A stretch of 64,000 nt of DNA from Apteryx mantelli. Its lineage: Eukaryota; Chordata; Aves; Apterygiformes; Apterygidae. This document shows positions 51,953-63,371 of the stretch, in pieces. Numbering within the stretch: position 1 is the first letter of the stretch; every line of letters starts with the position of its first letter. The translations under genes and the position numbers were made by a program. Location of the stretch: contig NC_089978.1 of assembly GCF_036417845.1 (NCBI RefSeq), forward strand, positions 87,228,007-87,292,006. Reading direction: 5' to 3'. Under the pieces are notes generated by a model. The model made no database searches. It was given only the letters and a program-made list of their open reading frames with translations, and had not been told where the DNA came from.

Positions 51953-52235
51953 TTCCTAAAAATGTATTTATTCCTGAAATGTCACTAGAAGGAAGTTATG
52001 TGAAAGAAAATTATTCTACTGTCTCCAAAACACCTCTTTCCCCTTTGCTACTCTCAACATTCTAACAACACTGCTGCATTCACACTGTTCTGGCTCTCTG
52101 TATCTTATAATTTCACCTCACCTTCTTTTAAGCACTTCAGAAGAGAATTCCAGACAAAGAAGCAGCAAAGGTCTTGGATGCAAGCACAGTTTTCTTCTCT
52201 CCTTCTATTGACTTGGATTTCCTGTTTCTCTCTCT

Positions 52236-52268
<33 letters not shown>

Positions 52269-52269
52269 T
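52236..52269. repeat. (GT)n microsatellite
   Basis: About 17 GT units. Confidence 0.95.
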
Positions 52270-52457
52270 GATTCTGCTGTTAATCTACCATACCCACAAG
52301 GTTGCCATCCATTTTTTGTTTGACTTCTGCAGAATTGCTTCCAGTCTTCCTTGCCTTGCTTGTCAGGCAAAGAAAGAGTTGCAGTATTCCCAAAACCACC
52401 ACTCCAGATGAACATATGTAGCGTGGTGTTATCTACCTATCTACCTACATCTAAGAG

Positions 52458-52541
<84 letters not shown>
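52458..52541. repeat. (CTTT)21 microsatellite
   Basis: An uninterrupted polypyrimidine tetranucleotide tract of about 84 bases, preceded by short CTAC/CTAT repeats (52,432-52,448). Pure polypurine/polypyrimidine tracts with mirror symmetry can form triplex DNA and are length-unstable. The 64-codon frame reading FLSFFLSF through it is an artefact. Confidence 0.95.
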
Positions 52542-53159
52542 TTAACTAATCCTTGTAGGAAAACACCTACACTAAGTCCACGCTCATTTCAGAAGTTTCA
52601 TGCTTTAAAAACTTGAGCCTACCTTATGGACCTCTTCACACTTTCCTAATCCATCTGTTTATCTAGCACAGCTTCTTCTCTATCCCTTCACACAATCTTG
52701 GGCTGTTGAAAGGCAAACCGCCTTTGCAGATCCTTTAATTGGTAGTAGTCTTTCTTTACTTCTCTAGAGCTTTTCATATTTCTTAAAATAAATAAAAAAA
52801 ACCCCACCATTGTGTTCTCTTACTCCTCTTTTGTTGGCATTATTATTACAAAAAATGCTTTAAATTACATGACATTATAATATTTTTATGCAGCTATTAT
52901 TTTTCTGCTTAACTGTGAAAACTTGTTTGGGTACAGCTTGTGTTTAAAGACAGTTATTTATGGAGCATTGTAGCTGTACATCATGATGTACAGCGAGTAA
53001 TGTGTTGATCCAGTAAGCTTATAGACTGAAGCTACAATTTGATGCGATCTAACCTGTTATAAAATAGAAAAGCTTGAAGTTGAGAGTGGCTAGCGCTGAT
53101 GGAATGCTCTGCTGAACAGGTGGGACTTGACAGTTTTATTTTAGCCTAAAGGAATGGTG

Positions 53160-53440
53160 CTTATGCAATTGCTCCATCTGTCCATCCATCTGTCCCTTAG
53201 CCCCTCCTCCCACTCTGCCAGTAACTTCTGAACCGCTTGGTCAATTTTCACTCAACTTTGGCAGTGGGGCAGTGTTCTCAACCACCGGCGCACCCTACAC
53301 GTCTTGGGGAAACAGGCAGCTGGTCAAAGAAGAGAGACTGGGCCAGAGGCAGGGGGAGCTCCCTTCTGCACATCTGTGGTTAGCCTCTAGTAATGTTAGG
53401 CTCTAGTAATGTATAATTGTGGTGTGTGCTGCCTTTTGCC
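53160..53440. repeat. Possible unclassified interspersed repeat
   Basis: The segment with GTCCATCCATCTGTCCCTTAG, then ACTTCTGAACCGCTTGGTCA and TTCACTCAACTTTGGCAGTG, is more GC-rich than its flanks. It resembles a wording I associate with dispersed repeats in reptile genomes. I cannot assign a family, and ends are approximate. Confidence 0.3.
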
Positions 53441-54917
53441 TGGCTAGCGGGCAAAGTAAAGCTCATAGGGAATGTGAGAGAGAGATGAAGCTGATGTGAT
53501 CAGTTGTTGCATTAAGCATAATGGGGAGGATATCATGGGGGTAATAATTTTGGGATGTTATTTTGGAAGGGAAATAAGAGTATTATTGTGGATGTGCAGT
53601 GGACTTTTGAATTATTGTGATAGACCTATTTGACAATGTCTGACCTCAGTTATGCAGAAGTGTAGCTTAGGAACAGTTTTTCCCCTTTAAAGGAGTTGTG
53701 GGGATGGCTACTCAGTTAAAACCCAATATAAAGAGGAAGTAAGAGGAGAGGGTTGGAGGTGGAATAGAAAACATGTCATCTCATGTAGGTGGGTAAAAGG
53801 CTGAACCTATCCTAAAAAATCAGGGACAGAAATATAAACTTGGTGCAGAAAGAAGAGTGGCAGCCAATAAGGAGAAACTTTAAACATAGAACCTCATATA
53901 TAGAAGAGAGAGGAATTAGAGAGAAAAGAGATGCTCTAGTACTGCAAAACAAATTAAAAACACTGAAATATTTATTGAAAACCTTAGAGTGCTGAAGTGC
54001 TGTGCTTAATTTAGGATTTCAAGAATTGTACAACTTCAGCAGAACAAATGGGTTGCTTGACTTTCTTAAAAATAATACTGCTGTTATAAATAAAAACAGA
54101 TTTCAGTATGAAGGTAGCAGTGTGGGATGCCCACAGTAATAATAACAAAGCAGTATTTTCAGGTGGTAACCCTTACTCTGTTTTTCTTAACCAAATAGCT
54201 ATTCCTGTCATTGTTTGGAGATCATTAAATCTGTTTCAGTAAACTCTGTATATATTGACATTTTTGTTGCCTAAAGGTTTGTGAGTGAACAGTATATTTG
54301 AAAAACATGTCCTTACTTCTGTTACCCTAATTGTTTTTTAGTTGCTTCTGCTGACTCAAATTATGTAATGTATGTCACAGAAAAAAAATCATATATCCTT
54401 GCAATTAGTTTATTTGAAACATGCAATTGTTTTAACAGTATCTGGAGACTGGGAGTTGCTTGGTGTTTTTCCTTGTGAGGTAGGTCAAATATATTTATAG
54501 AAGCCACCAGTGCCTTAAATAGGTGTCACAAATACATGCATGGTGGGAACAACAGGAAAGTAGCTGTATGAAGCCTTAAATCTACTCAGCTTTGATCATA
54601 GAAAGTACTGAACAACCCTAGGAGGCCAGAGTGACTGTCTTGTATTTTTCCACATCAGTAAAATGGGTGATCTTATCTTTGACTGTTCTAGTTATATTCA
54701 CTTAAAATAACATTTGAGCTATTGTTGGTTATTTCGCTGAAAGTGAAATGACAGATCGTGCTTGTTAGCTTGCTCTTCCTCAAAGAAATGAACAAGAAGA
54801 AATGCACTGTCCTTTTAAATAATTATGTTACGTAATGTTTTAATTTTATTGAAAAAATTGTTCTATTATAGAAAGTATGAATAAACTATTCTATTAAACT
54901 TATCTTAATAAACAATG

Positions 54918-54921
<4 letters not shown>

Positions 54922-54959
<38 letters not shown>
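54922..54959. repeat. (CA)19 microsatellite
   Basis: Uninterrupted alternating CA. Confidence 0.95.
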
Positions 54960-54961
<2 letters not shown>

Positions 54962-55349
54962 ATTTTTTAATGTTAGGTCTTCCAGATACTTTCTTAATAT
55001 CTCAGATTTTTCAAGAATTAGGAGAACAATGTTTCTAATTTTCACTTTGTGAATATCCTACTCTACACCTTCCCGGCCTTTTCTTATGGTGCTTAGGATT
55101 TGATACAGATTTTTGTTCACTTACCGATTTTGATCATGAGTTTCATTTTTGATCTTTTTCTCTTTGAACTAATGTGATAGTTACAACAGAACAGTCCCCC
55201 TCCAAAGAGTGCAGGCTTCCAAGCCCCTTGCACCTATGCCCTACAATAAACGCACATCCCCCCAAATGTATTGAATGACTCATAGTATGAAACATATAAA
55301 GGCTATGGTGTAGGTCATGTAATGCATGAAAATAATGCATTGATAATGC

Positions 55350-55470
55350 AGTCCTGTATTGTAAAATCCTCAGGGTAGGGGCTGTGTGATGGGACCTCCA
55401 TCCTCATTTGTGGCTATGGAAGTTGCTGCACAAATAAATGTTCAATAAATACTGTACAAATAAATTAGGA
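55350..55470 (+). mobile_element. Possible L2/MIR-like LINE 3' tail
   Basis: The stretch ATTGTAAAATCCTCAGGGTAGGGGCTGTGTGATG leading to AAATAAATGTTCAATAAATACTG resembles the L2-clade 3' end (GTAAGCTC..GGGCAGGGACTGTGTC... CAATAAATG). It is short and diverged. Confidence 0.4.
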
Positions 55471-58400
55471 CTTCTAGGTTCTTCTACCTGTTCTGAATAT
55501 AACTAATAGAAAACAAGATAGGATACCTTTCCTGTCCTTAGATCTCTGTTTCAATAAAATACTGAGACTTAGGTAGTAGAAGCTGGGTTGCAATAGTTGA
55601 ATGGAAGCAAGGATCACAATGAATCTATTCTGTTGAGTGTCTGTACAGATTTCTTATCTGCTATGGAATCCTGACATGGGAGACCTGTATGCATAGTTTT
55701 ACGGTGGAGTATGTAGCTTATGCTGGGCCACATGGTCAAGAAGGGTGCGGCACAAGGCTGCAGGGACAGGATGTTCCTATGGATAATGCTCCTACTAGAC
55801 TCAAGCCTTGCTGCCAGAGACGAGACACTGCCTGGGCATGCTGCAAAGCTTTGGTATGGAATTATTCAGTAGATAGAAGTCCTGGTGCTGTGCTGTTAAT
55901 GTTTGAGAGGATACGTCAGGGTAGTGGTTTGAACTAGGGAACTGCAGCTTGAGTTGAATGCTCAAAGCGTGAGATTTGGCAGCTCTGTATGTAGCATATA
56001 TATTTGTGTGATGTTAATTTGTGGGCTTTTTTTATCCTTTCATGACTCATTCGTATCTCTCGGGATGAAAATTGTGTCCACCTGTGAAGCTGAAATAACT
56101 GGATTTTGTTTGAGTTGAGATGATAGATGAAGATGAAAACAGATCTCTAGAGTCAATTACATTCATGATAGGGGCAGTGACTTTTCCCTGGCTTCCTTTT
56201 CCTTGTCTGATAGAGTTGTTACCATTTTACTGAGCAACTGTGGGGCAGATTAAAGAATTTGGAGGCTTTCCCGTTCATTACATATGGCAGACTGTGGTGG
56301 TAAAGCTTTTTTGCCCAAATCCAGAAATAAATTTGAACATGGCATGAATTGCTTAATGTCTACCAATGACAGGTTGTTACATAGAATAGATTTTCATTCT
56401 GATACTACTGCAGATATGGCATTAGAGTATGTTTTAACTTGGAGTTTAAATCTGGAAACAAAATGTCAAAATCGAGTTTTGTTTGTAATGTATAACATCA
56501 CTTGGTTGAAAATACTTCAGTCTAATTATATTTCTGCTTTAGCTTGCAAAAATGTATTACTGTAGTGTAGTTTATTACCATGTTTAGTTTCTGTGGAGTC
56601 TACAGGGCTAGTGGTAGAACAGCAAATGAAAGTGGGCAAATAAGTGTTTGTTGGCTGGAGAATTTCCTGTAATGCATGCTTTTAAGAATTTGAGAAAATA
56701 GAAGTACATTGCATGCTTATTAGAAAGAATAAGCATTCTGTTAGCATCTGCAAATTTCCCAAGCTGTATCTGAACTTGCTGCATGGTTTTCACCTTTGTT
56801 GCTTGGCTTCCTTCTACCATGGTCAGAATGGTGCCTTTGTTCTTTCATGTACCACTGTTATTTTATACAATTTGAAGGTAGAAAAAACAGTTAACGCTTT
56901 CTTTGACACTAGTTTTAATGATGCTTATACTTAAAGAAAATAATCGTTCTTGCAGCCCCTTTGTGAAATAAGATACATGATTTCTCTCCATCTAATTGTA
57001 TAGTAATACTGTAAGCTATTCCTGTATTGTGCTCTGTACAGCTAAGGCACAACTTAATTGAATCACAGCTGGAGGATGCTAACAGGAGAAGTTATCATCT
57101 ATCCTATTTAAGAAAGCTGAAGGTAAAGCTTAACTGGAAGTGAGTTTTGCTCATGGATATACTGAGAAGACATTTGAGGTGGATTTTACAGCTTTGTCAG
57201 TGACATGAGGTCAGGTGTTCTGAGGAGAAGTAGTAGAAGTGTCACTATTCCTAGTTGTGTATATAGTAAGTTGTTTGGAATTTCTTTTTATTTTTTTGAT
57301 CGTAGGTATTGTAGAGCTCTTGGCTGAGAGCATGCAAGATTACTGGATAGGAACCAAAACCAAAGAAAGGATTCTTAAGTTGTAGGCTGCTTTTAAGATG
57401 GAATATTGCAGTAGCTGAGTTCCTTTATGCAGTGATACTTGTCTTTTCTCCCTAGAAGTTCCAGTAATATGTCCTTCACTGTATTTTGTCCTTTTATATT
57501 TAAGAGAAATGGTTGAGATGGTGCTTCATGGTTTTTGCATGTGATTAGGACATGTTAAGTTGTTGTGTGTTGCTTGTTCACTGCTGTGATTTTATTGAAT
57601 CTTGCAAGGTCTCATTTCTTATTGGAAAACATTACTCAAATTATGAAAGGGTAACTGCTTAATGATGCATCTTAGTGAAGATAGCCATTTTATGCCACAA
57701 TTTGCTTTGAATTTGAACAAGTATAATTCTTCTTTGTACCTTAGTGTGTCTTGTAGTAAACCTCTAGAATGCATGCTGAAAATCAGTGGTAGAAATAGCC
57801 CTTTCCTGTGTCGTGGTTCTATTTTAGGATTGCTTCCATGGATAAGAGCTGTTGAATAGTGCAGATCTAGGAAGTGAGTTGGGATTGTTTAATCTATTAA
57901 CAATTATTTCAAGGTGAGAATGAAGGTGGTTTACTTGCTGCATTTTTTATTTATTTGTTTTTGCTTATTGTGGCTTCTTAAGGCACTTTCAATAGTTTAA
58001 TCATTGGCTTCTAAAAATTATTAAGATTGTGGTGACTTACTGTTCAAGGGAATTTGTGGATTGCAGTCCTCTTGACAGAGAATAAGCAAATATTGTGGAG
58101 TCTGGCTAAGCTGTTTGGGAATGAGGTGTTTGTGGAAATGGAGAGGACTATATGCTATACATCTACTGGTTTTTTTTTTTTTTTGAGAGAAGGAGAAGGC
58201 TGCTAGTACTGGAGCTCTAGAGGGAAGGAAGAACAATAATTGCCAATGGAAAAATAAAAAATGCTTTGTCCATTTTATACGCAAATACTGAGAATTATGA
58301 TGAGGTTTACTAACGGGAGCAGTTTTGTTCTTGATCTGTTATAGTGTTCACCTTTCAAACTTTGTCTTGCACAGCTTGCTAGAGGATGGGGAATATTAAA

Positions 58401-61177
58401 AATTACTACCATGTTTTGTTTTTACTTTGTGTGTGTGTGAGTGTGTGCTCCTTTCATGTTTGTTTTATCAGTATTAGCAAGATAGTTTTCCTCTGTGTGT
58501 CCTAGTTCAGGTAGTATGCCAGTGCAGTTTCTAAAACAAAAGTTTATTAGTCTTCAAGAGCTATTTAAATAGTTTCCACTGTTATTTAAATATGATGCTT
58601 ACTCATCTGGCCTTTTATTAATAGAGAACTTTTTCCTGTACTTTTTTTTTTCTTCCTTAACCTTAACAAAGTTGGAATTTTGTGTATGAATGGTTCCCTG
58701 CTTTCAAGAAGTATTTGTCATACTAAGATTGTCTTATGGGTCTACTCTGCCCTGAATAAATTCTACTCAGGACAAATATACTATTCTGTTACTGTTACTT
58801 GAAATTGTAAATCTTTTTTGGTAAGGCTTTGTCATTGATATTGTAATGCATATTACAAAACTGATGAATATTAACCACAGAACTTTGAGCTCTTTTCCAA
58901 CAGCTGTATTTTTAGTGGATGCTTAATAAGCAAATGTAATAAACCGTAGGAATTGGATCTCATGACTCTTTCTACACCCAAATTTTCTGTGTGCAGAGAG
59001 AGATTAAGTGATTTATTACCAAATTTCTCTGAGTTTGCAAAAAAAAATAATAACCACAGCACCATATTGAAATGAAGTTGGAATCTTGAATCTGTATAAA
59101 GTGCGCAAAAGTTGCATTATGTTTTATTGGAAGCTGGGTTACGATATTCTCACATCTTCTGAAAACCCAAGCATTTCACTTTGCATCTGTGTTCTTTAGC
59201 AATATAGTTGTTTAATGTGGTTTCCTGTAAGGACCAAGCTGTTAGTTTTGGACTATTGTGAGCACCTCAAAACCTGAGCTATCCTTTACAAAATAATTTA
59301 TTGAAGTGGGAAAAAAACCAGTCAATTGCTTAGTGTGAGTTGTTCTGTGTAATACATTTTTTTCAGATGTTTAACAGTTTTGTTCTTATAATTAGAACAC
59401 AAAAATTCCAACTAATATTGATTATATCTGATAATATTTTGATAATATTTTTCTATGTTGCTCCTGAAGGCAAAAGCCTGATAGTAATTAAGTCACAACT
59501 ACTTAAACTTTATATTTTTAGCTCTGCAATTCAGTTGTACTCTTCTATACAAGAAATTAAAACAAACTTCCAAGTATTGCTTCTCATAAAATATGCAGGT
59601 AGTGTGTATTTGGATATAAGCAATTATTAACTAATAAGTTAATAGAATGCAGAAGAACCAAGGGGGAAGCATTGCTGATGACTCGAAAAATGTTGGATTT
59701 TAGCTCTAATACAGCTGTAAACCTATTTTACAAATACTATAATTCGGGAACAGCAGGCTAATTTGCTTTTTCAACAGTGGGAAGAATATCTTTAGTGAGA
59801 TCTGTCTCTACACTCTGTTTAAAGGGAAACTTCATCTCTGTGTTTCTTGAATTTCACTGTGTGGGTTATTCTGTTCATTAGGCTTCTAGGATTCTGCAGT
59901 TTCTTGTGGGGTTTCTGCAAGCACTGCAGTAAATTAGGGAGGAAAAGGATTGTTCTGGTTGGGAAAAATCCTGGTGAAATATCAAGTTCGAGACTTCTGT
60001 GTTTATTTTAGCAATAAAATTTAAGAACAACTTGATGTTTTTGTGACAGTTGTGTGCTGTGTCAAGTTGGGCTAGAAGAAAATTTTGTCAGTCTTCACTG
60101 TACATGCATTCATTTTCACTGGGGGGGGAATACATACATAAACTCCATTTAATCCATTTCTTTTTTTCTATTATTGAGTTGGATGCTTACCTATTTTATT
60201 CCTAAATAGAATTATGTTGAATTATATAATACTCCATATCAAATTAGATTAAATGATTACATTTTTGCAAATAGTTCACTCGTATGATATGGAAATACTA
60301 TATGTATAGTTTATAAATGTACAGTGATCTTAAAGAAAGCAACGTTTGTGCGGGGGGGTTGTTTTTTTTGTTTGTTTGGTTTTGGGGTTTTTTGCTTTTA
60401 CATTGCTCTCTTCCCCACTACCCCAAAGTGTGCCTTTGAAGGTCTTGAATTTAGCAGTATTACCAAAACATCTTTTGGAACTGATGGTTCCAACTGATGG
60501 TGATGATCTGCGAAATCATTTGTTTAAAAAATGGGATTGAAACTGCTAAGCTAATTGGTTTGCTTGTTTGTTTTGTCTCTCTGCTGCTGCTTGTTTGTTT
60601 TGTCTCTCTGCTGCTGCCTCTGTGATAGAAATTAATCTTTAGTGATTAGTATAAACATTGAAACTTTTTTTTTTAATCTATGCTTACTCAGATTCCTTAT
60701 TTCATAATAAGAGATGGGCTATACTGCCAACTCACTAGTATTTTGAAAAGCTGAGCTTCCCAAACTAGTTGTTTGACTTGACAGAAGGTTACTCTGAAGT
60801 TGTTCTGTTCACCACTAACATGTTACTGCCTTTTGAAAGCAATTGTTGGATACTTTGCAACAATTTTTGAAATAGTGTTTTGGCAAGAATGTTAAATGAA
60901 GTTACCTTTTATATTATATTTGCCCTATGTGGTCAGATTTTTAAGAATAAAGATGCTCCAACTTTATTGTTCAAAGATGTGGTTGTGATACTTAATCTAT
61001 AGCGGCCACAGTAGTTGATTGAAATACTGAACTAGAACTATTCCCTAATGATTTAGATGCTGCCAGATGTTTAAGAAATCACAGAATGTTGCAAGATGTT
61101 GAAATAAACTGCATTTTATGCACAGGAAGTCTATCTTGACTTAACTTAAAAAGCCAATGCTCATTTTCTTGTTTCAG
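55471..61177. other. Presumed intron of the rightward gene
   Basis: AT-rich with many T-runs on the plus strand. Frames of 93 codons (56,284-56,565) and 96 codons (59,340-59,630) lack flanking splice sites of quality or any domain. A 27-bp duplication lies at 60,563-60,616 and an eight-G run at about 60,121-60,128. Confidence 0.4.
60563..60616. repeat. 27-bp perfect tandem duplication
   Basis: Two identical adjacent copies of a unit that begins CTTGTTTGTTTTGTC and ends CTGCTGCTG. No mismatch. Confidence 0.95.
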
Positions 61178-61256
61178 ATGCGACAATAATGCATTGATAA
61201 GGTACTTTGAAAGAAGAAGGGGAACATGCAAGAATTCATTCATCTCTAGAAGACTG
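61178..61256 (+). CDS. Candidate coding exon, joins the exon at 51,709
   Basis: Acceptor CATTTTCTTGTTTCAG, then 79 bases, then donor CTG|GTATGTG. Two of the three frames contain stops. The open one is exactly the one required by the upstream exon ending in CA: it completes Gln, then reads CDNNALIRYFERRRGTCK and onward to SRRL, leaving a phase-0 junction. Joined, the two exons give 41 residues from the candidate ATG, rich in basic residues toward the end. I do not recognise the family. The following exon would lie beyond 61,256 and was not found before the window ends, so the call depends on splice signals and frame agreement only. Confidence 0.35.
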
Positions 61257-63030
61257 GTATGTGTGCATATATAAAACTAAGTTTGATACTATTAAAAAAA
61301 AAAGTTGATACTACTTAATAGGCTATGTGAGTGGGTTTTAGATGCAGCAAATTCTACTTTATTAGAGATCCTTTACTTAACGGAAGCCTTATTTTCCTGC
61401 TGAACTTCACTGTGGCTAACATCTTAATGGATTAACTTCGTAATGACACTACCTATTACCAAGTTTTTTAATTTTTAATTCTGTTTTTATCTAGCTGTAT
61501 TTCATAACTGGAAGCCATAACATATGGGCTCTTACTCCTCTGATTACTTGCCTGAGAATAAAAATTCAGTGGCATTACCTATAGGTTTGCTTTATAACAT
61601 AAAAATGTGTGACAGTGCCTTCAATATTAGTGCTTTATCAATGCTTCTGTACAACTGGGTCTGTACAATACTTGCTCACTCTGCCTGTTTACAGCAGGTA
61701 TGGGATATAGTAAAGAAAATGTATGCATTGCTTAGGATCAACTGCTTTTACAAGACATAGATAACATATTTGCTGGTGGATATAGGATTATTTTCTTAGT
61801 GTCACATATTTGTGTGGTAATCAGTGGAAACATATTGAAGGACCAAATAATACTTAGACTGGTAACTCCACATTTTTTTATCTTGTGCTTTTTTTAAAAA
61901 ATTTTATTATTTTTTTATATATATACAAGAGTTACTTTTAAATCAGAAAAGAATACATGTCTGTTTCTTTTTGGGAAGGATTTCTTATGCTTTGCTTACA
62001 ATTTCTAAATTTAAAACGTGGCACTTCTAAAGATTGGAATTAATGTACTAATTGAGCAATGTAATTACAGCTCTTATGAGTGTTGAGATGAACAAATCAA
62101 GCAATCTAAACTTCACAACCAGAGTACTGAAATCCACCCTATTCACTTTCCATTCTAATTCCATTTAAACTGATACAAGGAGAGTCAAGGAAGGGCAAAC
62201 AGGACTGCTACTGTGTACTAACTTGATGATAATGGTCATGGTTTCTTACCTAAAAGGAATATTACGCTGAATAGCTGTCAGTTCGGTGTCAGTATAACAG
62301 TAGTGTATTTCAAAGGACAATTACTATTTGGCTATTACAAATCTGCAAAAATACTGAAAAAACAAAGGGGCAAAATAGTTCTTTAAAGGCTTAAACAAAT
62401 GAGGGGTGTTCAGTGTGTGTTACTAAAAGAATAATACTGAAATCTATTGGATTTTGGAACAATTGAAAGGAAGAAAGGGGAAGAATTTTTCTTTTTCTTT
62501 TTTCCTTAGAACATAATTCTTCACAAGTATGCAATAAAGTAATCTACTTTGAGAGAGAGAGAGGTTAAATGCAGATGTCTGATTGTCAAAAAATCAGATG
62601 TTTGATTGTCAAGAATAACAGCAGAGTCAGGTAAGTTATGTAACTGAAGGAAAGCATCAGTCTTCCAGGATGTTGCTGTACTGTCATGAAATTTATTAAT
62701 ATGGTATTTCGTATTGAGTGTAGATTAGTAAGCTTATCCTCATCTACTAAATCCTTCAATATTGAATAAAATCCTTAAATATCTCAGGAAATGAGGACAG
62801 CCACGTTGGAGTCTAATCCAGGTTGGATTAGAAACTGAGACTATAGCTGAAGTTTGTCAGGTTCTCATCTTCTAATTGGCTAGATCTCCAGTTCAGCCAG
62901 CTTGTACTGCTTTCCATATATACACCGAATATGTTTGTTTGTTTTTTTCTGGGAGAAGGAAGGGAGTGGAGCCAGTGGTACATGGATCCTCTTCTGCTAT
63001 GCAGTTGGGATAAGTAAGTGGACAAGGGAG
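61257..63030. other. Presumed intron between candidate exon and young CR1
   Basis: AT-rich, with a strong pyrimidine tract and AG at about 62,489-62,510 and a strong donor (GAGTCAG|GTAAGTTA, about 62,629/62,630). The interval between them has stops in the required frame, so at most it is a non-coding or alternative exon. A partial direct repeat with the words ATGTCTGATTGTCAA and ATGTTTGATTGTCAA occurs near 62,573-62,614. Confidence 0.4.
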
Positions 63031-63366
63031 CTGAGCTTGGGCACTAATGACACCAAGAGCAAGCTGGAGACCATCAAACAGGATTTCAGAGCTCTGGGGA
63101 TGGTGGTCAAGGGTCTGGGAGCCCAGGTCATCTTCTCCTCAATCCTGCCAGTGAGGGGGATGGATGAGAGGAGGAGGAGACGGACTTTCCAAGTTAATGA
63201 CTGGCTGCACCGCTGGTGTTGGCAACAGGGTTTTGGTTTCTATGACCATGGGACCCTGTTTGAAGATCGACAACTGATGGCGAGAGATGGGATCCACCTC
63301 ACGAGGCGGGGCACGCGGGTCTTTGCCAACAGGTTGGCCAACCTGGTAAGGAGGGCTTTAAACTAG
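63031..63366 (+). CDS. CR1 ORF1 C-terminal part, SGNH-hydrolase-like (esterase) domain
   Basis: The open frame extends back to an ATG at 62,902, but only the part from about 63,031 reads as CR1. GTNDT at 63,040-63,054 is the SGNH block III (G.ND) motif. The centre reads GAQVIFSSILPVRG, followed by NDWL and FGFYDHG. DGIHLT from 63,286 is block V, carrying the catalytic Asp-x-x-His pair. Block I (the GDS serine) would lie upstream and is missing, so the domain is truncated and presumably inactive here. In CR1 elements this esterase-like domain lies in ORF1 next to nucleic-acid-binding regions. It ends RALN-TAG at 63,364-63,366, five bases before the ORF2 ATG. The ATG-proximal residues 1-40 are probably host sequence. 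Confidence 0.8.
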   Translation: MSLGTNDTKSKLETIKQDFRALGMVVKGLGAQVIFSSILPVRGMDERRRRRTFQVNDWLHRWCWQQGFGFYDHGTLFEDRQLMARDGIHLTRRGTRVFANRLANLVRRALN

Positions 63367-63371
63367 GAAAG

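Noticed and set aside
52351-52545. Frame encoding a repeated FLSF peptide
   Set aside because: Direct translation of the CTTT microsatellite.
62510-62630. Interval between a strong pyrimidine tract/AG and the donor GAGTCAG|GTAAGT
   Set aside because: Stops in the frame required by the exon at 61,178, so not called as coding.
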